DNA from: Pegoplata infirma
Taxonomy: Eukaryota > Arthropoda > Insecta > Diptera > Anthomyiidae
NCBI GenBank assembly: GCA_963921195.1
Contig: OY992540.1
Span: 45,159,890 to 45,223,889, forward strand
Length of the DNA stretch: 64,000 bases
Direction of reading: 5' to 3'
Part shown: positions 34,140-43,959 of the stretch, in pieces
Position numbering within the stretch: position 1 is the stretch's first letter
How the letters are laid out: each line of letters opens with the position of its first letter
Position numbers and translations under genes: made by a program
The notes under the pieces: model-generated
What the model was told of the DNA's origin: nothing
Databases searched by the model: none
What the model saw: only the letters and a program-made list of their open reading frames with translations

Positions 34140-34240
34140 AAATGACAAAGGTTCTGGTGGGAATCGAACTGACAACCCCTTCACATACTTGCAGATTATC
34201 ACACTTCATACTAATCTACCGCTGGCAGTAGAAAATCGAA
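34140..34240 (-). other. tRNA-like segment (B-box on the minus strand)
   Basis: Minus strand: 'ggtagattagtatg' resembles an A-box and 'cagttcgattcccacc' a B-box at about tRNA spacing. No reliable cloverleaf. The parallel unit at about 33290-33340 keeps only the first part. Probably a tRNA-derived retroposon remnant. Confidence 0.35.
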
Positions 34241-34271
34241 AGTAATGAGTTAAAAAACAGCATGGTGGTGC

Positions 34272-34380
34272 GATGAAAGCGCCGCAGGTGAAAAATTTTA
34301 ACAACAAATTTTAACAAAAAAATCGCGCGATTTATTGTTAGAATTGGTTGTTTAAATTTTTCGCCTGCGGCGCTTTCATC
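34272..34380. mobile_element. 109-bp palindromic mini-element, copy 2
   Basis: 'gatgaaagcgccgcaggtg' and inverse 'tcgcctgcggcgctttcatc'. See copy at 33378-33476. Confidence 0.65.
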
Positions 34381-34776
34381 GCACCTCCATGCAATTTTTT
34401 CATTTTTTTCATAATTTATGTTACACACGTAATATTTGTTACATCAATTACCTACTTATAGCTCTTTCAGACCATATTATCAAGAAGACGATATGTTAAA
34501 TATATTAATAAGGGTACGTAACAAAAAGTCTTGTCTTAAAATTTGTTCCTTTTTTTAAAAAGTTTTTCTGCATAGCCGGCCTTCGGCCGGGATTAGGGCT
34601 TACAAACTCCATGCATACAACCCACCCTCTCCGCAAAATAAAACTTTTTTGGGTAATATGTGTTTTGGTTAAACGTGTTTTCGAAAACTTTTGTTTTTTA
34701 TTTTTGGGTCATTTTTCATTTCTTTCTTGGGCAGTTTTTCGTTATTTTGGGCGTAATTTCGTATTTTTCTTTTTGG

Positions 34777-35611
34777 CACGGTGAGCCTCAGCGATGTTTA
34801 GGTTGAACTTTAGTGTCGACGAAAAGTGTAAGCGCAGTTCGATTTCTACAAGATTAAATGTCACAAAACTGTTAACAGCGAAACCGTAGCTGCTCGCATT
34901 CGCGAGATACCGCGAAATTAGTGTTTTTGTATTTTTTAAAATATTGACTTTGAAGTCTTTTAAATATTTTTAAAAACTGAGTATACAGTAGCGCGTCCCA
35001 AATTCAAATTTTTTTAGCTTGCCCCCTCAATCGATGGGTATTTAGGACCCTTTTACAGGAAAAATAACAAAAAATGTTTGGACAAAAAACCAGTTGGCTA
35101 CCAGCAGCTAAAGATTGCAATCTTAGTGCATTTTGAAAAAAACTTTTTTTTGTTTTCCAAAAATTTGACGCCAAAAGTTCGGCAATATAGAGTACATTCC
35201 AGGAAAAATATTAATAAAATTTCCATGGAGTAATTTTGGTGCAGCATTGCATCTCAAAGATGAAAAGGTGAACTTAATTTTTACTTTTTCTTTCTTTTAA
35301 GCTAAATTAGTCTCAAAATCTGCTTTGACACAGTTTTAATGAATGTGCTCTATTTTGCACAGCTTTTGAGACCAATTTAGCTTAAAAGAAAAAAAAAGTA
35401 AAAATTAAGCTCACCTTTTCATCTTTGAGATGCAATGCTGCACCAAAATTACTCAATGGAAATTTTATTAATATTTTTCCTGGAATGTACTCTATATTGC
35501 TGAACTTTTGGCGTCAAATTTTTTAAAATGCAACGCTGCACCAAAATTACTCTATGGAAATTTTATTAATAATTTTCCCGGAATGTACTCTGTACTGCGC
35601 AACTTTTGGCA

Positions 35612-35651
<40 letters not shown>

Positions 35652-37007
35652 CTGAGATTGCAATCTTTAGCCGCTGGTAGCCAACTGGTTTTTTGTTATT
35701 TTTTCCGTAAATGGTTCCTAAGTCCCCATCGTTTGGGGGGGCAAGCATTTTCAAATTCGATAAAAAGCCGAATTCGGGACGCGCTAGTATACACTTTTAA
35801 CTGTACTTTTTTAAAGGTCACAAAACAGTAAACATCATAATCTTATCTTCTTTAGTTCGCGAGAAATCGCGAAATTAATTTTTTGATGTTTTTGTTTTCG
35901 TTTTTTATCTTTAGATAGGTTTCTTTAAAATTTCGTAAAAACATGGTATGCAGTTTTACTTATGCTTGATCAAAGGTCACACAGCTGTGGACATCGAAAT
36001 TGTAGGTGTTAAATTTCGCGAGATATCGCGTAATTATATAATTTTTTTTTATTATTTATTTATATTTTAAAGCCGGTTCTTTAGAAATAATAAAAAAAAG
36101 TGGTGTGCAGTTCGATTTGAGCATGTTGGATGAAATTTAAACTGCCCACAAAAAAATTGTAGCTGCTCACTTTCGTGAGAAATAGCGAAAAACAGCTTTT
36201 TGGGGGTATTTTTTGTTTTGATTAATAAATGAAGTTTCTTTAACATTGTTGAAAAACACGAAATGAAGTATGATTTGCTATTGATTAAAGGTGATAAGAC
36301 TGTTAACATTTAAATTGTAGCTGCTCAATTCTTCAACATATCGCTAAAAAACTCGCTAAACTACTATTTATTCATTATTTTGTGTCATTTTTGGTCTGTA
36401 AAAACATTTACTTCAATTAACGACAAAAATTTGGTATGCAGTTTGAATTCAAGGTTTTTTAAGTTGACAAAACTGCAAGCATAAAATTATAGATGGTCAA
36501 TTTCCGGAGAAATTGCAAAATTACTGTTCAAGCTTTTATATTAATTAATTTTTTTTTTTAGTGTCTAAAATAAAGGGGAAAAAATCAAGAAATGACAAAT
36601 ATATTGTATGCAGTTTAAATTTTATGTGGTTAAAGGTGGTAAAACTGCTTAAATCAATATCTTGACTGCTAATTTACGCGAAAAATACATTTTTTTTTAA
36701 TTTTTTTTTTTTTAATTTTGCGATTTCTCGCGAAATTGAGAAGATATGATTTCGATGTTAACTGTTTTGTGACCTGTAAATAAATACAATTAAAACTGCA
36801 TACTCAGTTTTTGAAGATATTTAAAAAACTTCATTGTCAAAAATTTTAGAAAATACAAAACACTAATTTCGCGATATCTCGCGAATGCGAGCAGCTACGA
36901 TTTCGTTGTTAACAGTTTTGTGACATTTAATTAAGTAGAAATCAAACTGCGTTTACACTTTTCGTCGACACTAAAGTTGAACCTAAACATCGCTCAGGCT
37001 CACCGTG
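34777..37007. mobile_element. CACGGTGAGC foldback with ~160-bp internal array (2.2 kb)
   Basis: Ends 'cacggtgagcctcagcgatg' and a near-inverse ('catcgctcaggctcaccgtg'), flanked by TTGG on each side (34773-34776, 37008-37011). Arms of about 190 bp include 'tagtgtcgacgaaaagtgta'. Between 35810 and 36700 about six diverged units, roughly 160 bp apart, carry 'ggtcacaaaactgttaacat' and 'tcgcgagatatcgcgaaatt', then inverted copies towards the right arm. A further element (34989-35786) has landed inside. Confidence 0.75.
34989..35786. mobile_element. hAT-like palindromic element, TAGCGCGTCCC ends (798 bp)
   Basis: Termini 'tagcgcgtccc' and 'gggacgcgcta', flanked by GTATACAG and GTATACAC (34981-34988, 35787-35794; 7 of 8 match). 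Subterminal 'ccagttggctaccagc' is inverted near the right end. The core is a second palindrome: 'ccaaaattactc.atgg' blocks on arms at about 35165-35520, with one extra copy at 35525-35612. Contains an A-run of about 28. Confidence 0.7.
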
Positions 37008-37090
37008 TTGGGTAATTTTTCATATTTTTTGGGCGATTTTGCATTTGGGCGATTTTTCATAAAATTTTTTGGGCGATTTTGCCTACAGCC

Positions 37091-37479
37091 AATTTTCATG
37101 CATTTTTTAAAAAATGACAACATTTGGCAGTAAAATAACGATTAACGCGATTGCAAATTTTACCTCATAAAGACAGTTTGAATTAGTTACATATATGATT
37201 AAAGCTCTGTAAAAATTTCAGGATGTTACCTTACTTAAAAATTGTTTTGCTTTTATATTTTAAAAAGTTTTCTAACAAATTGTTGGTTTTTTAAAAAATC
37301 CTGAAAATGTTTCGGCTTTGGAGAGTCCAAGTTAATGATATATAAATATTTTATGGGTTGTTTTCTAACCCCTGGAATGTCGTTTAGCAAACCCATGTGC
37401 AACCGATAAAATCGCGGTCAATTTTGATTTTGTTACGATCCGCGTCCATCTTCCACAGTGGGGCGGGCATGCTTGTCTT
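37091..37479. other. No gene seen
   Basis: AT-rich spacer between the nested foldback cluster and the next HINE. Confidence 0.45.
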
Positions 37480-38113
37480 TTTATACCCTCCACTTAGTGA
37501 TAGAGGGTATATATAAGTTTGTCATTCTGTTTGTAACTAATCGAAATATCGATCTGGGACCCCATAAAGTATATATATTCATGATGTCCAATCGATTTTA
37601 AGACATTCTAGCGATGTCCGTCTGTCCGTCTGTCCGTCTGTCCGTCTGTCTGTCTGTGGAAAATGCTGTCGCGGACAAAATATTGCACAGAGATGACTGA
37701 AACTTAACATATTTATTGGAAGTTCTCCCGAGAAGTTTGGTATTGCATTTGAGCGATATCGGTTCGGCGGTTCAAAAGTTATGAACGAAAATGTAAGCAC
37801 ACCTCAAAAATTTCAGTACATTCAACATAACCTAAAAATACAAAATGCTTTAATTCGGCTTCTGGTTGGCATATGTGAACAAAATTGAACACCAAATGGT
37901 ATTTAAACAAGTACGAACATATTTTTTGACAAAAAAAGAAAAAAATCGCGGATTTTTTTTACCAAAATTTTTTTTCGCGGAAATTTTTTTTCAAAAAAAT
38001 TTTTTTTTTTTCAATAGTAATTTCCTTTTAAATAAAGTTTTTTGCAATAACCTTTTTGAAATTGTGGAGGGTATCACTACATTCGGCAAGGCCGAATTTA
38101 ACTTTTTTACTTG
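37480..38113 (+). mobile_element. HINE/mini-me element, apparently full length (634 bp)
   Basis: Best complete copy in the window. Order: 5' 'tataccctccac', hairpin 'gtgatagagggtatata', block 'cccataaagtatatatattc', a run of GTCY (37615-37655), 'gagcgatatcggttcggcgg', subterminal 'gtggagggta' (inverse of the 5' 'taccctccac'), stem-loop 'attcggcaaggccgaat', and end ACTTG next to a T-run. Subterminal inverted repeats plus a 3' stem-loop and no target duplication match Helentron-associated DINE-1/mini-me elements. Non-coding. Confidence 0.88.
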
Positions 38114-39240
38114 TTTTTTTTTTAAATTTCTCATTTATTTTTTGACCCAGCCCTGGCTTATAAAAAAAAATGTTAATATTAGAACTAAATGACATTGGTA
38201 ATGGTAACATTGTTATTTGTATTCATTCACAAAATACAAAAATACTAAGAAAAGTAAAGAAAAGCAATAGTACAAAGACTATACAGTTTATTCAACTTTG
38301 TTGCAAAAAAAAACTATACAAATGGGTAAAGTTTTAAAATGTTATATGGACACATACATATAAATATGTTTACATATGAACAAAATAAATATACACATGT
38401 TATCAGGACATATGCATCAGTATGTGTACATTGGGGGTAGAACCTACAAGCTCGCTTAAAAGTATTTTAAATAATTTAAAAATAAAATACTAATATCAGA
38501 CAACAAAAAACAATTGTTGGAATCATCGTCCATATAGCGACCTGATCTTCGATCGATTTTAAGTCGATTTAAAAAAATAAAGTAAATAAATAATTTAAAT
38601 TTTAAAAATTTCAAATTTGCTATCCTTCAATGATAATTTCGTTATAACATGAAATTTTTTTAATAATATTGTAAGATTGAGGTAATTTAAGTTTCTAATG
38701 AGTATTTATGGGCGTATGATTAATATTGAAGTAGCAAATCACTCATACGTTTAAACAGTTTTTAAATTTTAAAAATTTCACAAAGAGATTTTGCCATTAA
38801 AATGTTTTACCCTTAATGTACATTGAAACATACTCCTATCAATTGAAAACTTAGAATGAGGGTGCACTTGAGTTCACATAGAAAACAATTTAAAAAAACG
38901 TAAATAGAAAAATGAATACAAAAAATGTCAATGGTTTAGTTTGTATGTGTTTTTTGTTTTATAAAATTGTTTTTTTTTTTTTTTTGATAACAGTGGAATA
39001 TAAAATTGAAGTTGTTTTAGCATAGATAAAAAAAAATCCCAAATGGATGAATTGACCAAAATAAATGGTAGATTTTTTTTGCAAACGAAAAATTGCAGCA
39101 AATCAGACTAAGTATCATTGCTGGTTGTTTGACTTCTGTTTTTTTTCATATAAACCTGTAATTTAGGTTATCTGAAAGACCAAAGGGTTATATGTTTTAT
39201 TAGCAATTTAAATTGGTTACACATATGGTTTAAGAAATCT
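38114..39240. other. No gene seen
   Basis: AT-rich, comparatively repeat-free sequence; no open frame of note. Confidence 0.45.
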
Positions 39241-39770
39241 ATAATTAACCTATTGAGTGTCAAGAACAAAAAAAAAAAAAAAAAAAAAAACAAGTATGAA
39301 ATTTATGATTGCTCAAGACCGACCATAATTTTTCGAAAAAAACGAAAAACACATGTTTGATTTTTTTTTGTGTATATACAAACATCTAAACTTTCAAAAA
39401 AAAAATTTGGAAAATTTCAGAACAGGTTTTAAAAATTTTACCAAAAAAAAAAAAAATTTTAATCGATAGCCCATACAAAACTATACAAGAATGTACATTT
39501 TTGAGATTGTGGTGCATTTCGTTTTAATTTGATAAATATTTAAACAAGGCAACTCGGCACAAATTTGATAATTTTTCAAATATTTGACCTCGCCTCCTAA
39601 GCCCAGTTTTTCAAAAATTGAAAATCCAAAAACGAAATTTTCTTAGTTTCATATAGGGCTATCCATAGAACATATTTAGAAAAGTACGGTACACATGTTT
39701 TTTTTTTTCGTTGGACACTTGGTGTGAAATGGCTCATATATAATAGGATATGGAGTGTACACACGAAATT
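39241..39770. other. No gene seen; A-runs
   Basis: A 22-base A-run near 39270 followed by AT-rich sequence. Possibly part of the foldback-like repeat to its right. Confidence 0.35.
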
Positions 39771-40228
39771 CGGCCGTCAGCTGGCGCACCTCCGGCGGAT
39801 AAATAATGTAAAAAGTGTTTTGAAATCAACCGTCAGCTAGCGCACCTACGGAGAAATAATAGTCAGCTGCCCCTCCGAAGATGAAAAAAAGTAATTTTTG
39901 TATGGGAGCACCCTTAGTGGAGTAGAGATAGAGCTTAGGTACATTTCACTTACATTTCATCTTACTAGGGGCGACTGCGGGGCAGTTTTGGGGCTTTTTT
40001 TGTATTTTGACTTGAATCTTCGGAGTGCCAGCTGGCGGTTATTCCACCTAAGGTGCGTCAGCTGACGGTTGATTTTGGAATATTTTTTGCATTATACACC
40101 ATTTAATTTTAATTAAAATGATTTAAAATTTTTCCCTTTTTCGCATCTTCGGAGGGGCAGCTAATGGTTATGCCCCAGGAGGTGCACCAGCTGACGGTCA
40201 ATTTTGGAATATTTTTTTTTTTATTATT
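39771..40228. repeat. Foldback-like repeat with CGTCAGCTGRCG palindromes
   Basis: 'ccgtcagctggcgcacctcc' (39774), 'ccgtcagctagcgcacc' (39830) and 'agtcagctgcccctccgaag' (39871) recur in inverse as 'cttcggagtgccagctggcg' (40020), 'aggtgcgtcagctgacgg' (40056) and 'aggtgcaccagctgacgg' (40181). Between them lies part of the 'gtatgggagcacccttag' module shared with other foldbacks. The LOA-like element interrupts its right side. Confidence 0.6.
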
Positions 40229-40238
40229 TATCCACCAT
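40229..40238 (+). repeat. 10-bp target-site duplication (left)
   Basis: TATCCACCAT, identical to 42946-42955. Defines the ends of the retrotransposon between them. Confidence 0.85.
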
Positions 40239-41983
40239 GACAGGGGTGATCAACTTTTAACTTTTATAAACTCGACTAATTTGAATATAGCGAATAGTGG
40301 TAGCGAAACTACTTATATAGGACCAACGGGTCAAAATGAGAATACAACCGCATGCAACGAAAAAGGTCCAAGACCTCTCTAAAGAAGCAACAAAGGCTAA
40401 CACTGACGCAAATTGGTCCTTATATAGAAAGGAACTGAAAGTCTTTTAGAAATTAATTCGTAAATCGAAAAAGAGTAGCTGGGAGAAGCTCTGCAGTGAC
40501 GTTGAACACACTGCCGATGCAGCCAGACTCAGGAAAATCTTATCTAAAAGGCCTATACTACCAATTTTACTGATGGGAAGTGATGACACATGGACCGAGA
40601 ATGCAATGAAAACATTAGACGTTCTTCTTAGAACACATTTTCCAGGATGCAGGGAACAACCTTTATCGGAGATACAATTTCCCGAGCAATTGCAAATTCC
40701 ACACAATCTGATATCTGATGAGCGGATTAGATGGGCAGTCGAATCGTTCGAGCCTTATAAATCGCCTGGTCCAGATTGCATTTTTCAGCAATGCTGCAAC
40801 ATACTGTTATCGAAATAATTCCTTATTTGAAGGAAGTGTTCGTAGCGTGTCTGCAGCAATTTTATATACCGCAATCTTGGAGGAAGTCCAAAGTAGTGTT
40901 CATTCCGAAAAGCGGTAAAATTAATCACGCAACTGCAAAGGATTATCGACCTATTAGTCTATCGTCCTTCCTTCTGAAAACCTTGGAGAGAATTCTGGAC
41001 CTGTATATTAGAGAGAACCTGGGCGGAAACTTTTTGTCGGCAACGCAACATGCTTATCAGCAGGGCAAATCGATAGAAATGGCACTTCATTCACTCGTAT
41101 ATACAATAGAGAGATATCTGCAATTCAGAGAATTTAATTTGTCCGCTTTTTAGTCATAGAAGGTGCGTTCAACAATGTAAGTATGGATGCAATCATTAAC
41201 GCTATGGACAAGGCTAGTATAAATCCAACCATCGGAAAATGGATTGGCTGCCTACTGTCTTGTAGGGAAGTCACAGCCGAATGGGGACTTGAAAGAGTCA
41301 CAAGATATACGTCGAGGGGAACGCCACAGGGAGGAGTTTTATCACCATTACTCTGGCTCTTGGTTGTGGATCCTATTCTCAAAAAACTGGATACGCAAGG
41401 AGTATCAGTTGTTGCATATGCAGACGACGTGACAATCATGTCAACTGGTAAATTTTTGGCCACGTTATCCGAGCTGCTGGAGTGATCGCTGAAACAGTTA
41501 TGGAGTTGGGCAAAAGAAAATGGTTTTAACGTTAATCCGCGGAAAGCTGAAATGGTACTGTTTACACGAAAGTATAAGATCGAAAATTTTAGAAAAGTCA
41601 GGATCAATGGCGTTGAAATCCCACTTTCAAATCATGCGAAATTTTTAGGAATCATCCTGGACAATAAGTTATCATGGAATCAGAATACAGAGGAACGATT
41701 AAAGAAGGCAAACAATGCATACTATGCATGCAAGAAAATGTTCGGCAAAACATGGGGACTTGAGCCAAGGATCACGTACTGGATATACACTTCTATAGTA
41801 AGACCTATCTTACTCAACGGGGTTATGGTCTGGCACAAAGCACTTGAAAGGGATGTGACTCTTAGGAAATTCCAAAAGGCTCAACGACTTTTAGGCCTTA
41901 GTGTCACTGGAGCCCTAAGAACGACATCAGCTGCATCCATCGACACATTACTGCATCTGCTGCCAATTGACATCATTGCTTAA
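40239..41983 (+). pseudogene. Endonuclease tail and reverse transcriptase, broken
   Basis: Would have reverse-transcribed the element's RNA at a nicked target. Seen: 'GDQLLTFINSTNLNIANSG' (about 40248-40305), the last strand region of the endonuclease domain, so truncation falls within that domain. The RT follows: KSPGPD (about 40760), VFIPKSGK and DYRPISL (about 40900-40960), then the motif A region FLVIEGAFNN (about 41150), where the expected catalytic Asp (L-D-I-E-G-A-F) reads Val. Next come RGTPQGGVLSPLLW (about 41317-41358), the catalytic YADDV (about 41420-41434), and thumb sequence to 41983. Breaks: frameshift near 40785, stop plus frameshift near 41151, TGA at 41483-41485, and a frameshift near 41975. 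Product not made as one protein. Confidence 0.85.
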
Positions 41984-42043
41984 GGTGAGGCTTATAAGGC
42001 GTGCCTCAGACTCAAGGAGTCAAATTAGCTCAGACACAGTAGC

Positions 42044-42865
42044 ATGGACAATTTGGAAAATGTTGTCACTGACTACAAAGTGCCCAAATTACTTTTCGAC
42101 CGGAAATTTAAAGTTGAATTTCAGACTCGAGAATTTTGGTCGGACTGGCGTTGCGATCCAAATAACGCTATAAATATTTTCACAGACGGCTCCAAACAAT
42201 CGACGGGAGTTGGAGCCGTTTTACTTCAGACGTTTGTGATATAGAGAAGTCTTTCAAATTACCTTTACACTGTAGTATTTTCCAGGAAAACGGGTAAAAT
42301 GATAAACTTTTACGTCGACAGTCAAGCTAGCTGCACTAAAGGCTCTAAGGAGCTTTTGTATTAAATCAAAAGTCGTTTTAAAATGTTACGAGAATCTTCA
42401 GAAACTATCCGGGAATAATACCGTATCTCTTGTATGGGTACCTGGACAAAGGGGAGTAGATGGGAACGAGAAAGCTGATGAGATCGCTATGCTTGGAGCA
42501 GATAGCGTAGGAACTTTTGTTCATATTGAGCCCCCGACTCAGTACTATAGAGAACTAGCTACCTACTCTCTCTTAACAGAGAGGATTGTCATTTACTCCC
42601 GGGAGTGGTCACAGGACACTGCCTAATTGCTTTTCACGAGAAAACTATGGGACTTATCTCGGATGCCAATTGTAGAAGATCTGATAAACCTAATACGGAT
42701 GAAACAGTTGCACATATTCTGTGCAAATGCCCCGCATTGGCCAGACACCGCGAGCGAATACTAGGTAAAGCAGAAATCGAGAATCTGGATGATATCGCGG
42801 CTACGGACCTTACGCAACTAAAACTGTTCGCAACATGGACTAACGCGTTTTATCCTCGTCGCTGA
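42044..42865 (+). pseudogene. RNase H and C-terminal Cys/His segment, broken
   Basis: RNase H would remove RNA from the cDNA hybrid. Seen: NIFTDGSKQSTGVGAVL (about 42172-42222) with the first catalytic Asp, a stop at 42242-42244, then in another frame LAALKALRSF (the expected E upstream of it is not preserved in frame) and LVWVPGQRGVDGNEKADE (about 42430-42485). The usual VPGH His is Gln, the final Asp is kept. The last part reads HILCKCPALARHRERILG (about 42713-42766), the family's C-terminal Cys/His motif. At least two frame breaks. Follows the RT piece directly. Confidence 0.82.
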
Positions 42866-42945
42866 AGGAAATTGTGGTATCGCTATGGACCAGCCGGTCT
42901 ATGCGAGGAGTCTGAACTTAAGGCTCCATCACCCCTAACCTAACC

Positions 42946-42955
42946 TATCCACCAT
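42946..42955 (+). repeat. 10-bp target-site duplication (right)
   Basis: TATCCACCAT; see 40229-40238. Confidence 0.85.
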
Positions 42956-43341
42956 AAAAATTTCGGCATTGTTAAAATCATTTTAAATTTTTCAAAATTA
43001 TGGAAGTGTGGATCGTTTTGAAAAAACGAAATTCATAAAAATCGAAGCACCCTATTAGGTATCTAAGGCAAATATTGATTGTTAATTTGATATGAAGGGA
43101 ACTATCGAAACCAATATGCCCTGACTTACCTGAAAACTATATTCGTAAAATTTTCTTCCTTGTGGATCCGCCCCTGGTTGAAAGCACCAGGTATTTATAT
43201 CATGGTGTCATTTTTATAAGGTTTTGTTATGCGTATGGGTTAAAGACTCATACATAACAGAACATATGAAAATTATATAAATGAAATTTTTATTAAGATT
43301 TTTCTTTTTTTGAGGTTAAAGTTTCAAAAAAAGAAAAATTA
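42956..43341. other. No gene seen
   Basis: Continuation of the sequence the retrotransposon entered; no element ends recognised. Confidence 0.4.
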
Positions 43342-43959
43342 CACTCTAAAAAATGCTTGTAAAATTACTACTATAATGTGGGTAAATTTTTATGTAAAAT
43401 AACACACAACGTCTAAAATTAAGCACAAAGTGTTTGAAAATTTTGTTTGCGCACAAATATTTTAAAATTACACACATTAGATAGTATTTTGTGTGTAAAT
43501 AAAAATATTCATAAATAAATAAACATAAGGTTTTTAAAATTACGCATATTATGTTTACAGTAAACATTTTGTGTTTGATTTATGGTATTGAGCATTAAAT
43601 GTGTAATAGTACAAAATTTAAAAATATAAATTCAATTTGTCAAAAACAATAAAATTAAAAATAAAATATCAGAAAATTTTATATTATAGAAATTAAAATA
43701 AAAACACGCGAAAAAACGTTATAAAAAATAAAAAATATCAAAAATTGAAGTTCGATATGTAAAGCAACGTTTTAATGCAACGTTTAAATAAATAAAAATA
43801 GAAGAACCGTATCAAAAACATTTAAACTTTCATCAACAAGACTAAAATCGAAATGGTATACAAATGAATATTTGTAATGCATAAGAAGAATCTATTGTGA
43901 GAAGATCTTTCAAAATAAATTTGCAATTTTACATCAGAAAGGTAAGTCCAACAAATCGT

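Larger units (their letters stand above)
31313..37090. mobile_element. Outer foldback of a nested cluster (5.8 kb)
   Basis: Ends 'ggctgtaggcaaaatcgccc' and 'gggcgattttgcctacagcc' are perfect inverses. The subterminal parts repeat 'ttgggcgattttt'/'aaaaatcgccc'. A ~0.9-kb unit is present in tandem (33296-33860 against 34191-34776). At least three other elements lie within (31593-33229, 34777-37007 and their own guests). I see no clear target duplication at its ends. Confidence 0.65.
40239..42945 (+). mobile_element. 5'-truncated LOA-like non-LTR retrotransposon (2.7 kb)
   Basis: Bounded by a perfect 10-bp target duplication. Coding order on the plus strand: end of an apurinic-type endonuclease domain, reverse transcriptase, RNase H, then a C-terminal Cys/His segment. 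Presence of RNase H puts it in the I superfamily group; the RGTPQGGVLSPLLWLLVVD and KSPGPD motifs suggest the LOA clade (related to Bilbo/Baggins). The 3' end has no poly(A); it finishes 'cccctaacctaacc'. Higher GC than its surroundings. Inactive: 5' truncation, several frameshifts and stops. Confidence 0.88.

Noticed and set aside
37480..38113. Canonical Helitron
   Set aside because: The 3' end is ACTTG and not CTRR and insertion is into T-runs; Helentron-type HINE fits better.
40164..40382. Frame starting upstream of the retrotransposon
   Set aside because: Its start is in the flanking repeat; only the part after 40239 (endonuclease tail) belongs to the retrotransposon.
40239..42945. LTR retrotransposon or retrovirus
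   Set aside because: No terminal direct repeats, protease or integrase; domain order and TSD are those of a non-LTR element.
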